Source: Pseudomonas fragi
GTDB lineage: Bacteria > Pseudomonadota > Gammaproteobacteria > Pseudomonadales > Pseudomonadaceae
DNA: 60,586 nt
NCBI RefSeq assembly: GCF_002269505.1
Contig: NZ_NQKQ01000030.1
Coordinates: 1 to 60,586 of the forward strand
Direction: 5' to 3'
The translations under genes and the position numbers were made by a program. The notes beneath the pieces are model-generated. The model saw nothing but the letters and a program-made list of their open reading frames with translations, did not search any database and had not been told where the DNA came from. Positions 16,168 to 23,314 of this stretch are shown one piece after another. The number at the start of each line of letters is the position of its first letter. Within the stretch, counting starts at the first letter, position 1.

Positions 16168-16607
16168 CGCTTGTCCGTGGAAGTTTGATTGCGTCCCGGG
16201 TTTATCCGGTTGAGGCTGCGTGGTCTGACCGCGGCCAGTTTTTTCTGAAAGGTTGAGCATTCAATATGGCGGGGCGCAGGGCAGGCCGCCGCCCTGCGCA
16301 GCTCGTCGCGTATCGCGCTCAAGCGCTGGATGGTGCGATCAAGCTCGTCAGCCTTTTCGGCCAGCCGCTGGTGATCAATTTCAGGCTGACCGTCTGCGTT
16401 TAACATTGCGGCGATATCGTCCAGTGAAAACCCCGAACACTGCCCCAGCGCGATCAATGACAGGCGCTGGAGTACATCTGCATTGAATACACGGCTCAGG
16501 CCCCGACGACCTGTGGAGCGGATCAGCCCTTTTTCTTCGTAGTAGCGCAGGGTTGAGGGCGGCAGGCCGCAGCGCCGTGCCACTTCACCGATATCCATTT
16601 CTTTCAT
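16152..16607 (-). CDS. MerR-family transcriptional regulator
   Basis: 151 residues from ATG 16607; a TTG at 16619 is possible. The MerR winged helix is at the start (MDIGEVARRCGLPPSTLRYYEEKGLI, about 4-29), followed by LSRVFNADVLQRLSLIALGQCSGFSLDDIAAML and the dimer coiled coil to about 105. Two Cys in the C-terminal part (CPAPRHIEC) could take part in sensing, but the SoxR cluster spacing is absent. It is divergent from a DUF2938 membrane protein gene, and the shared promoter has MerR geometry. Confidence 0.9.
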   Translation of the reverse strand: MKEMDIGEVARRCGLPPSTLRYYEEKGLIRSTGRRGLSRVFNADVLQRLSLIALGQCSGFSLDDIAAMLNADGQPEIDHQRLAEKADELDRTIQRLSAIRDELRRAAACPAPRHIECSTFQKKLAAVRPRSLNRINPGRNQTSTDKRQKAP

Positions 16608-16609
16608 GC

Positions 16610-16640
16610 TTGACCTCAAGTCGACTTGAACTTGCAGACT
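16610..16640 (+). promoter_or_regulatory. MerR-type promoter with 19-bp spacer and central dyad
   Basis: A -35 TTGACC (16610-16615) and a -10-like CAGACT (16635-16640) are separated by 19 bases, longer than the usual 17. A perfect palindrome with the core CAAGTCGACTTG (16617-16628) fills the spacer. This is the defining layout of MerR-activated promoters and faces the DUF2938 gene. Confidence 0.75.
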
Positions 16641-16685
16641 GCTCTGACCAAGCCGTTAAAACAGGCTCAAAGCAGAGGGAACAAC

Positions 16686-17192
16686 ATGCAAACAAGTGAG
16701 ATGGTACTGCGTATTCTGCTGGTTGGCGTGGGAGCCACGTTGATCATGGATGCAGGCGCTTTAATTCGCGCGCGGGTCTTTGGCATCGCGTCCCTGGACT
16801 ATGGGCTCGTCGGTCGTTGGCTGGGGCACATGCTGCAAGGTCAGTTTCAGCATGCCGCGATTGTGGCTGCGCCCCGTGTCAGGCATGAGCGCCTGACCGG
16901 CTGGGTGTTTCATTACCTGACCGGTATTGTTTTCGCCATGCTGCTGGTGGGGTTCAAGGGCTTGGAGTGGCTCAGTCATCCCACGCTGATACCTGCATTG
17001 GCCACTGGCCTGATCAGCGTGGTGGCCCCGTTCTTTATCTTGCAGCCCGCGTTCGGCCTCGGCATTGCGGCATCCAGGACGGCGGCTCCGCGCGTGGCGC
17101 GCCGGCGCAGCGTGATTACCCATCTGACATTCGGCCTGGGGCTTTTTGTGGCCGGGTGGCTGGTGCTGTTGTTCTATCCTGTACAGGCGTGA
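16686..17192 (+). CDS. DUF2938 membrane protein
   Basis: 168 residues from ATG 16686 with AGAGGGA upstream. Four hydrophobic helices are visible (about 5-25, 70-92, 100-125 and 142-162), so it is an inner-membrane protein. The pattern GVGATLIMDAGALIRAR, then DYGLVGRWLGHMLQGQF and FHYLTGIVFAMLL, matches the DUF2938 family. Function is unknown. It is divergent from the MerR regulator, and the MerR-type promoter suggests induction by the signal that regulator senses. Confidence 0.8.
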   Translation: MQTSEMVLRILLVGVGATLIMDAGALIRARVFGIASLDYGLVGRWLGHMLQGQFQHAAIVAAPRVRHERLTGWVFHYLTGIVFAMLLVGFKGLEWLSHPTLIPALATGLISVVAPFFILQPAFGLGIAASRTAAPRVARRRSVITHLTFGLGLFVAGWLVLLFYPVQA

Positions 17193-17486
17193 TCCCGGCC
17201 CGACAGCGATGCGCCCATGAGGCACGCAGGCGTCTGGCCTGCCCAATGCTGGCGCATCCGTCTTGCACCAAAAACTGACCTGGCCGACCTGTCTGGAAGC
17301 ATTGTGCCGCATATGTTTTGCGATTTTTCCCATATGTCCCGTTTTTTCTCTCGCCTTTAATTCTTGGCATACCGCTTGCTCAAGGACATCACCGGGCGCA
17401 GACATTTCTGTGGTCGGGCGATGACCCATGCCGGGTTGTTCGTCAGTCATTGCCTGCGTATTTCCCTTCGATGCAAAGGACTGGTC
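17193..17486 (+). other. Leader region of the amine oxidase operon
   Basis: There is no gene. It holds a sigma-54-type promoter at 17364-17380 and, 50-80 bases upstream of it, two CATATG boxes (around 17310 and 17332) that could be part of an activator site. Confidence 0.5.
17364..17380 (+). promoter_or_regulatory. Sigma-54 (RpoN) promoter
   Basis: TTGGCATACCGCTTGCT matches the -24/-12 consensus (TTGGCACG-N4-TTGCW) at all but two positions. GG at 17366-17367 and GC at 17378-17379 have the obligatory spacing of ten. Transcription would begin near 17391, giving a leader of about 95 bases. No enhancer-binding protein gene is adjacent, so the activator would act from elsewhere, for instance NtrC or CbrB type. 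Confidence 0.75.
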
Positions 17487-19091
17487 ATGCAAGAGAAAGC
17501 AATGGTTGTGAGCCGACGCAAAGTACTCAACTGGATCGGCGTGACAGCAGGCGCCGCTGCGATGTATCAAGCGATGAGCTCATTGGGCTTTGCCGCAGAA
17601 TCAAATTATCAGCGTGATTTTGCCTTGAGCGGCGCGCCCAAGGGCACTCGCGTCCTGATCCTCGGTGCAGGCCTGGCCGGCATGACCGCCGCTTACGAGC
17701 TGCGCAAGGCCGGCTATCAGGTCAAGGTGCTGGAGTTCAATGCCAAGCCGGGCGGGCGTTGCTGGACGCTGCGTGGCGGTGACCGCTTCACCGAGCTGGG
17801 CGGCGCTACCCAGCATTGCGAATTTGACAAGGGCCTGTACCTCAACCCCGGCCCGTGGCGTATCCCTTATCACCACCATGCCGTGCTCGATTACTGCCAC
17901 AAATTCGGCGTCGCCCTGGAACCCTTTATCCAGGTCAACTACAACGCGATGGTGCACTCCACCAAGGCATTTGATGGCAAGCCGCAGCGCTATCGTGAGG
18001 TACAGGCCGACTTTCAGGGGCATGTGGCCGAGTTGTTGAGCAAGGCGGTCAATCAGCACGGCCTGGATCAGGCGCTGACCCGGGAAGACCGCGAACGCCT
18101 GCTGGAAGTGATGCGCAAATGGGGCGCGCTGGACGCGAACAATGCCTACAAAAAGTCCCTGGAGACCAGCATGCGTCGTGGCTTTGCCGTGGACGACGGT
18201 GGCGGCCTGATGCCTGAAGCAGTGCCCTCCGAGCCGATCGACTGCAAGGCACTGCTCGACTCCAATCTGTGGCAAAGCATCGCCAGCGGCCAGGAATACG
18301 AATTCCAGAGCAGCATCTTCCAGCCGGTGGGCGGCATGGACATGATTGCCCAGGCCTTTCAGAAGCAGGTCAATGACCTGATCCACTACAACGCCAAAGT
18401 CACGCGCATCCAGCAAAACGACCAAGGCGTGACCGTGACCTATCAGAACAGCGACGGCAGCGGCGGGGCACAGCAGGAACAGGCCGACTGGTGCGTATGT
18501 ACCTTACCGCTGTCGATCCTCGGGCAACTGCCGGTTGATGTCAGTGCACCGATGATGAGCGCGATCCGCGCCGTGCCCTACGAGTCTTCGATAAAGGTCG
18601 GACTGCAATTCAAACGCCGTTTCTGGGAGCAGGACGAGCATATCTACGGTGGCATCAGCTACACCGATACGCCGATCAGCAAAATCAGCTACCCGAGCAC
18701 CGACTATGGCAAACAGGGCAAGGGCGTATTGCTCGGTGCCTATATCTGGGGGCCGAACGCTTATGAGTTCACGGCCATGAGCCCGCAAATGCGTGTGCAG
18801 AAAGCCGTTGAGTACGGTACCCAGGTCCACGGGCAATACCCGGCAGAGTTCGAAAACGGCATCGCCGTCGGCTGGCACCGTGTGCCCTGGACCAACGGCT
18901 GCTACGGCCTGTGGACCCCTGAAACCCGCCAGCAGCATTACAAAAACCTGTGCCAGATTGACGGTCGCATCGTCCTTGCCGGCGAGCATGCTTCCTATAT
19001 CCCGGCCTGGATGGAGGGCGCGATCCTGTCCTCCCAGGATGCGATCAAACGTCTGCATACCCATATCATCGCCAGCGCGAAAGCGGCCTGA
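17487..19091 (+). CDS. Tat-exported flavin amine oxidase / amino-acid dehydrogenase
   Basis: 534 residues from ATG 17487, chosen for AAAGGA upstream and the signal peptide that follows. A twin-arginine signal (VSRRKVLNW, about 8-16, then a hydrophobic stretch to about 36) sends the folded flavoprotein to the periplasm. The FAD Rossmann motif is VLILGAGLAGMTAAYELRKAG (about 56-76, read in two parts: GAGLAG and AAYELRKAG), followed by PGGRCWTLRGGD and the C-terminal FAD contact LAGEHASYIPAWMEGAI. These are marks of the monoamine oxidase/L-amino-acid oxidase superfamily. The next genes encode a cytochrome c and a RidA imine hydrolase, so it probably works as a dehydrogenase passing electrons to cytochrome c, as shown for NicA2 with CycN. 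The substrate is unknown. Confidence 0.88.
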   Translation: MQEKAMVVSRRKVLNWIGVTAGAAAMYQAMSSLGFAAESNYQRDFALSGAPKGTRVLILGAGLAGMTAAYELRKAGYQVKVLEFNAKPGGRCWTLRGGDRFTELGGATQHCEFDKGLYLNPGPWRIPYHHHAVLDYCHKFGVALEPFIQVNYNAMVHSTKAFDGKPQRYREVQADFQGHVAELLSKAVNQHGLDQALTREDRERLLEVMRKWGALDANNAYKKSLETSMRRGFAVDDGGGLMPEAVPSEPIDCKALLDSNLWQSIASGQEYEFQSSIFQPVGGMDMIAQAFQKQVNDLIHYNAKVTRIQQNDQGVTVTYQNSDGSGGAQQEQADWCVCTLPLSILGQLPVDVSAPMMSAIRAVPYESSIKVGLQFKRRFWEQDEHIYGGISYTDTPISKISYPSTDYGKQGKGVLLGAYIWGPNAYEFTAMSPQMRVQKAVEYGTQVHGQYPAEFENGIAVGWHRVPWTNGCYGLWTPETRQQHYKNLCQIDGRIVLAGEHASYIPAWMEGAILSSQDAIKRLHTHIIASAKAA

Positions 19092-19105
19092 GCCAGGAGT
19101 CAGCC

Positions 19106-19501
19106 ATGCGAACGACTTTAACCCCCGCTATCCTGGCAGGCCTGCTGGTCAGTGCTTGTGCCTTTGCTGAAGATGCGCCGATGTTGTCCACTTCCGGCAA
19201 GTTCGATCAGCCCGGCGGCGAAGCCCTGTTCAATCAGGTCTGCCAGGGCTGCCATATGGCTGAAGGCCAGGGCTCCCACGGGGCGGGCGCCTATCCGGCG
19301 CTGGCCGCCAACCCCAAGCTGGGGGCCAAGGTGTACCCGGTGTTTATGGTGACATCAGGGCAGGGCGGTATGCCGGGTTTCAAGAAGTACATGGATGACC
19401 AGCAGATCGCCTCGGTGGTCAATTATGTGCGAACTCATTTTGGTAACCATTACGCCGATAGCGTGACGGTCGAGGATGTTCAGGCGGTCACTCGCCGCTG
19501 A
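19106..19501 (+). CDS. Periplasmic c-type cytochrome
   Basis: 131 residues. A signal peptide (1 to about 21) has a possible lipobox VSAC at 15-18, so it may be a lipoprotein or cleaved after AFA. A single heme motif, CQGCH (46-50), and a Met ligand in GQGGMPGF (Met about 89) show a class I cytochrome c. It follows the flavin amine oxidase by 14 bases and carries the motif of small cytochromes that accept electrons from periplasmic dehydrogenases. It likely links the flavoprotein to the respiratory chain. Confidence 0.9.
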   Translation: MRTTLTPAILAGLLVSACAFAEDAPMLSTSGKFDQPGGEALFNQVCQGCHMAEGQGSHGAGAYPALAANPKLGAKVYPVFMVTSGQGGMPGFKKYMDDQQIASVVNYVRTHFGNHYADSVTVEDVQAVTRR

Positions 19502-19552
19502 CAAGCAACCATGGACTGCGCGCTTTTTTCATACCTTTGAAGGAATATAAAA

Positions 19553-20056
19553 ATGTCTAAAAAAATGATCCCCGCTTTTGTGTTGACCTCGGTGCTTGCC
19601 GGCCTGATGGCTACCCAGGTCAGTGCCGCAGAAGTGATCCGCCACAAGCTGCCCAACTCCGATTTCCCGATTTCCCTGGCCGTCGAGATTCCGCCGGGTG
19701 TTACCGTGGTCAATCTCAGCGGTGTGGTGCCGCCCATTGCCGACAGCAAGGCTGATCCCAAGACCCTGGCGGCCTATGGTGACACCGAAGTGCAGACGGT
19801 CAACGTGCTGAAAAATATCGAGGCTACTCTCAAAAGCCTGGGCCTGAGCATGGGCGATGTGATCAAGATGCAGGTGTATCTGGTGGGCACGCCGGAAACC
19901 GGCAAAATGGACTTCGCTGGCTTTATGAAGGGCTACACCCAGTTCTTCGGCACCAAGGCCCAGCCCAAGCTGCCAACCCGTTCGGCGTTCCAGGTGGCCG
20001 GCCTGGCCAACCCCAACTATCTGGTAGAGATCGAGGTCACGGCAGCCCGGCCTTAA
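19553..20056 (+). CDS. Periplasmic RidA-family imine/enamine deaminase
   Basis: 167 residues. A clear Sec signal peptide (hydrophobic about 6-22, cleavage near VSA-A) precedes a RidA (YjgF/YER057c/UK114) domain. Motifs are NVLKNIEATLKSLGLSMGDV (about 84-103), VYLVG and LPTRSAFQVAGLA, whose Arg corresponds to the carboxylate-binding Arg of RidA, and the terminal EIEVTA. RidA proteins hydrolyse reactive imines, normally in the cytosol. Export here, as third gene after the amine oxidase and cytochrome c, suggests it hydrolyses the imine made by the oxidase in the periplasm. Confidence 0.88.
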   Translation: MSKKMIPAFVLTSVLAGLMATQVSAAEVIRHKLPNSDFPISLAVEIPPGVTVVNLSGVVPPIADSKADPKTLAAYGDTEVQTVNVLKNIEATLKSLGLSMGDVIKMQVYLVGTPETGKMDFAGFMKGYTQFFGTKAQPKLPTRSAFQVAGLANPNYLVEIEVTAARP

Positions 20057-20069
20057 CCCCGTCGCCAAT

Positions 20070-20092
20070 GCGCTTGCCCGGCAGGCAAGCGC
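20070..20092. terminator. Hairpin between convergent genes
   Basis: GCGCTTGCC (20070-20078) pairs with GGCAAGCGC (20084-20092) between the ends of the RidA and HPP genes. There is no T-run, so termination strength is uncertain. Confidence 0.45.
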
Positions 20093-20093
20093 G

Positions 20094-20594
20094 CTACCAC
20101 CAGTACTTGGGATAACTGCCCGGGTGACGGGAGTTATTCAGGCACCAGGCAACCACCACGATCACGATGGAACCGGCCAGCACCGGGGTTAGCAAAAAAG
20201 ACAGCGGCGCGCCTGTCATCAGCACCACAATCGGGTTTGCCCCTGCTGGAGCATGTACGGTGCGGGTTTGTTGCATGGCAACCAGCGCCAGACCTACAGC
20301 CAAAGCACATGCCCACCATGAATTGCCCAGCGTGTGCAAAATAATCAGCCCCACCAGAGTCGAGATGACATGCCCGCCGATAATGCTGCGTGGCTGCGCC
20401 AGCGGCGAGTCGGGGACACCAAATGCCAGCACGCAACTGGCTCCCATCGAAGCCATCAGCCACGGTGTGCCCGACAGGTTGCTCAGCCAGCCAGTAGCGC
20501 CAATGGCGATGACCACACCCATGAACGATGTCAGCGTGAAACGCAGCGAGGGCGCGGCTGGCGCACCTGATTTGAGCAGGCGTGGGGTCGGCAT
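20094..20594 (-). CDS. HPP-family membrane protein
   Basis: 166 residues from ATG 20594. Several hydrophobic helices and the motifs TPWLMASMGASCVLAFGVPDSPLAQPRSIIGGH and HAPAGANPIVVL (each shortened here to its core, such as SPLAQPRSIIGGH) are characteristic of the HPP family, some members of which transport nitrite in chloroplasts. It is divergent from a TetR regulator with a strong palindromic operator between them. Transport role is inferred from the family. Confidence 0.85.
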   Translation of the reverse strand: MPTPRLLKSGAPAAPSLRFTLTSFMGVVIAIGATGWLSNLSGTPWLMASMGASCVLAFGVPDSPLAQPRSIIGGHVISTLVGLIILHTLGNSWWACALAVGLALVAMQQTRTVHAPAGANPIVVLMTGAPLSFLLTPVLAGSIVIVVVAWCLNNSRHPGSYPKYWW

Positions 20595-20625
20595 GGTAGT
20601 ACTCGCGATAAGGGAAATGGCACAA

Positions 20626-20665
20626 AAGGATACCGATCGGTATCCTTGAAAGTCAACCGATCGGT
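20626..20665. promoter_or_regulatory. TetR-type double operator
   Basis: A perfect palindrome with the core GGATACCGATCGGTATCC (20628-20645) lies between the HPP and tetR genes. Its core ACCGATCGGT (20632-20641) recurs at 20656-20665, 24 bases on. Two sites covering both divergent promoters fit repression of both genes by the adjacent TetR-type regulator. Confidence 0.85.
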
Positions 20666-20700
20666 ATACACTGTGCTGATTCCACAGGAGGCCAGCGCCA

Positions 20701-21285
20701 ATGAGTACGTCTGATGTGATCACCAGCGCCGCCTTGCGCCTGTTCTATCGGCAGGGCTTTCACGCTACCGGGGTGGAGCAGTTGAGTCAGGAGGCAGGCG
20801 TTACCAAGAAAACCCTGTACCGGCATTTTTCCAGCAAGGAAGATCTCGTCGAGGCCGCCCTGGAGCTACGCCACAACGAGTTCCTGGCGAAAGTGCGTGC
20901 GGTGGTTGATGCGGTTCCCGCCGCAAAGCGCCCGCTTGCCTACCTTGATTTTATAGCGTCCTGGGTTCAGGAGCCGGGCTTTTACGGCTGTGCTTTCATC
21001 AACGCATCCGCGGAATATGCCAGCCTGTCATTGCCGCCGCACAGGCTGGCACGCCAGCACAAGCAAGCACTGCAGGCTTATCTTGAGGACATGTACGCGC
21101 AAGCAGGGTGTAGCAATCCTCGCCTGGCAGCCATGCAGCTTCTGCTGATCGGCGAGGGCTTGATCGTGTCATGCCAGGTCAATGGTGCGTGCCCTGACTT
21201 GATCAAGGCGGCCAGGGATATGGTGGTATTGCTCAGCCCGCAAATGGCGGCTGAACCGGCGGTAAAAGTTCATCCATCAAACTGA
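20701..21285 (+). CDS. TetR-family regulator
   Basis: 194 residues. The TetR helix-turn-helix is at 5-50: VITSAALRLFYRQGFHATGV, then SQEAGVTKKTLYRHFSSKEDL. The C-terminal ligand domain (SWVQEPGFYGCAFINASAEY) matches the AcrR/YfiR-like subgroup with Cys residues. AGGAGG-like GGAGG lies before the start. It is divergent from the HPP gene and likely autoregulated through the double operator. Its 3' end overlaps the LysR gene on the other strand by 53 bases. Confidence 0.9.
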   Translation: MSTSDVITSAALRLFYRQGFHATGVEQLSQEAGVTKKTLYRHFSSKEDLVEAALELRHNEFLAKVRAVVDAVPAAKRPLAYLDFIASWVQEPGFYGCAFINASAEYASLSLPPHRLARQHKQALQAYLEDMYAQAGCSNPRLAAMQLLLIGEGLIVSCQVNGACPDLIKAARDMVVLLSPQMAAEPAVKVHPSN

Positions 21286-22135
21286 ATACGGTGGCTTTCA
21301 CCGCACTGTTCAGGTCGGTCCATGCCAGCCCTGTGGTTGCCCGGTAGTCGCCCAGCTGCAGGGGCCTGGAGATGACATTGGCGGGCAGTGCGCGCCCGGC
21401 GTTGGCCGGCAGCAGGCCAACCCCCAGCCCGGCGGACACCAGCGCCAGCATGGTGGTGAACTCACCCAGTTCGGTTGCTATCTGCAACTGCGCGCCCTGG
21501 CGGGTGAGCGCTTGCATCAGCTCATCGTAAAAGCCGGGGGCGTAGCGCCGGGCCAGGATAAACACCGGCAGTTGCGCCAGGTCTGTTGGATGCAGGCTGG
21601 TGCAAGCCACCAGCGGATGATCGCCGGGCAGGGCGACAATAAAGTTTTCCTGCAGCACTGCACGGGTATGGATGCCCGGGATGGCAGCCGGCAGGCGCAT
21701 CAGGCCGAAGTCGAGCTGGCCGCTTTTCAGCGCCGCAGCCTGATCCGGGCCGGGCATGTCCTTGAGTTCAAGCTCGATGCGTGGCAAGCGCGCATGCAGT
21801 GCGCGGACCAGCGTGGGCAGCAGCTCGGGCAGTACCGAGGAAACAAAGCCCAGGCGAACGCGGCCGATCTCTCCGCGCCCGCCCGCCCTGGCCACATCCG
21901 CTGCGTGCGCTGACTGGTAAAGCGTGGCCCGGGCTTCGGGCAGGAAGATAGTGCCCACTTCGGTCAGCGCCACGGAGTGCCGGTTACGCTCGAACAAACG
22001 CACCCCCAGCTCTTCTTCAAGCATTTTGATCTGCATGCTCAGGGCCGGTTGGACAATGGACAGCCGTTGCGCGGCGCGGCCGAAGTGCAGCTCTTCGGCC
22101 AGGGTCACAAATGATCGCAGGTGTTTGATTTCCAC
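21233..22135 (-). CDS. LysR-family regulator
   Basis: 300 residues from GTG 22135, chosen because GGAG lies six bases upstream and the next residues, EIKHLRSFVTLAEELHFGRA, are the normal LysR start; ATG codons at 22165 and 22177 are alternatives. The winged helix covers about 1-60 (RLSIVQPALSMQIKMLEEEL), and the substrate domain follows from about 90 (VRLGFVSSVLPELLPTLVRA). The nearest divergent gene is a cytosolic RidA family gene, a likely target. Confidence 0.9.
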   Translation of the reverse strand: MEIKHLRSFVTLAEELHFGRAAQRLSIVQPALSMQIKMLEEELGVRLFERNRHSVALTEVGTIFLPEARATLYQSAHAADVARAGGRGEIGRVRLGFVSSVLPELLPTLVRALHARLPRIELELKDMPGPDQAAALKSGQLDFGLMRLPAAIPGIHTRAVLQENFIVALPGDHPLVACTSLHPTDLAQLPVFILARRYAPGFYDELMQALTRQGAQLQIATELGEFTTMLALVSAGLGVGLLPANAGRALPANVISRPLQLGDYRATTGLAWTDLNSAVKATVFSLMDELLPPVQPPFAG

Positions 22136-22296
22136 AGGGCACTCCAGGCTATGCAACGACGTCATGGCGAAGCGCATGATAATGGATCACAAGCCGTATT
22201 AGCCAAGCACGCGCATGCGCGGCCACGCAAAAAAAAGCGCACGGTGCGGGCGGACGTTGGACAATGGCTGTTTTCAACTCAAGCGAGCGATTACTT

Positions 22297-22677
22297 ATGT
22301 CTCAACACGACCTCACTTTTATCCCTGATCCTGATGCGGACTCCATCTCTTCGGATGTTGCCGGTTTCGCGGGCTTGCTGGTTTCGACGCAGATTCCGAC
22401 CCGTGCTGATGGCAGCCTGGAACTGGGCGGGATTATCGAGCAGAGCGAGTGCACGTTGCAGGCGCTCAAGCTGGCGCTGGAGAAGGCGGGCAGCTCGATG
22501 GAGCGGGTGTTGCATCTGACTATTTACCTGACCGATATGGCTGATCGTGCGGCCTTCAACGAAGTCTATAAACGTTTCTTTGCCAAGCCGTGGCCGGTGC
22601 GGGCGGCTGTAGGCGTGGCCGAGCTGGCGGTTGCGGGGATGCGGGTGGAAGTGACGGCCATGGCGGCCAAGGGCTGA
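22297..22677 (+). CDS. RidA-family protein, cytosolic
   Basis: 126 residues from ATG 22297, with no signal peptide. RidA features: GFAGLLVSTQIPTRADGSL, EQSECTLQALKLALEKAGSS, VLHLTIYLTDM and PVRAAVGVAELAVAGMRVEV, with the conserved Arg in VRAAVGV. It is expected to be a trimeric enamine/imine deaminase or a relative. It is divergent from the LysR gene, which probably regulates it. It is the second RidA member within 2.3 kb, after the exported one at 19553. Confidence 0.85.
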   Translation: MSQHDLTFIPDPDADSISSDVAGFAGLLVSTQIPTRADGSLELGGIIEQSECTLQALKLALEKAGSSMERVLHLTIYLTDMADRAAFNEVYKRFFAKPWPVRAAVGVAELAVAGMRVEVTAMAAKG

Positions 22678-22737
22678 CTCCCGGAGGGAGAGGGGACTCA
22701 AGGCAAAAGCAGATCTGCGCAACGCCGCAAACCAGCA

Positions 22738-22758
22738 CCCTCTCCCTGCGGGAGAGGG
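22738..22758. repeat. CCCTCTCCC hairpin (REP family)
   Basis: CCCTCTCCC (22738-22746), a TGC loop and GGGAGAGGG (22750-22758) form a 9-bp stem between two convergent genes. A half-copy (CGGAGGGAGAGGGG) lies at 22681-22694. A longer member is at 44216-44263, so this is a dispersed family. Confidence 0.7.
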
Positions 22759-23130
22759 TCAAACCCAGTGCACTGGCGAATCGAGATAAACATGTTTTTG
22801 CTTTTGTGCCACAAAGGGCGTGTCGAGCGTGCCCAGCGCAATGGAAATCCAGTCGGCAAACTCACCTTCGCTGCGTGACCAGAACAGGGTCGAACCGCAC
22901 TGCGAGCAAAACTCGCGGACCACCGTCGGCGAGGAAGAGTAGGCCGTAATTTTGTCAGCGCCGTGAAGTATCCGCAGTGCGCTGCGCGCAATGCTGGCGT
23001 AGGAGGAAAATGCGGCACCATGGCCTTTTCGACACTGCCCGCAATGGCAATGGCTCACTGCTTTTGGCGTTGTGAGCAGCTCATAACGGACCGCTGCACA
23101 CAGGCAGCTGCCTTGATATCGCTCTGTCAT
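22759..23130 (-). CDS. GFA-family zinc protein
   Basis: 123 residues from ATG 23130, preceded by AGGGACG. The zinc Cys pattern of the GFA (glutathione-dependent formaldehyde-activating) fold is complete: SCLCAAVRYE (CxC), SHCHCGQCRK (CxCxxC) and FCSQCGSTLFW (CxxC). Members of this family are often of unknown activity; direct formaldehyde activation is disputed. It is monocistronic. Confidence 0.88.
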   Translation of the reverse strand: MTERYQGSCLCAAVRYELLTTPKAVSHCHCGQCRKGHGAAFSSYASIARSALRILHGADKITAYSSSPTVVREFCSQCGSTLFWSRSEGEFADWISIALGTLDTPFVAQKQKHVYLDSPVHWV

Positions 23131-23208
23131 GGTGGCGTCCCTGGGTTTGAACAAATACTGACTTTAGCACCTTGATGCGACCCGCTGACTATCTCTGTTG
23201 GCGTTGCT

Positions 23209-23307
23209 GGTGTCCGGTTTTTGACGCCAAAAATGCCACATAAAATGGTTATTTGGCCATTGCTTTGCTATCAGGCTATGATCAGGGCGATTTTCAAACC
23301 GGACACC
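23209..23307 (+). promoter_or_regulatory. Long inverted repeat just before diguanylate cyclase start
   Basis: GGTGTCCGGTTT (23209-23220) is perfectly complementary to AAACCGGACACC (23296-23307). CGCC and GGCG on the inner side extend the stem past an internal loop. The second arm ends eight bases before the ATG at 23315, so if transcribed it would cover the likely ribosome-binding region. It may be a cis-acting RNA or the ends of a small mobile repeat. Confidence 0.55.
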
Positions 23308-23314
23308 CCGAGCT

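Noticed and set aside
22759..23130. GFA-family protein as a formaldehyde-detoxification gene
   Set aside because: The fold is clear, but the activity is disputed and no formaldehyde pathway gene is near.
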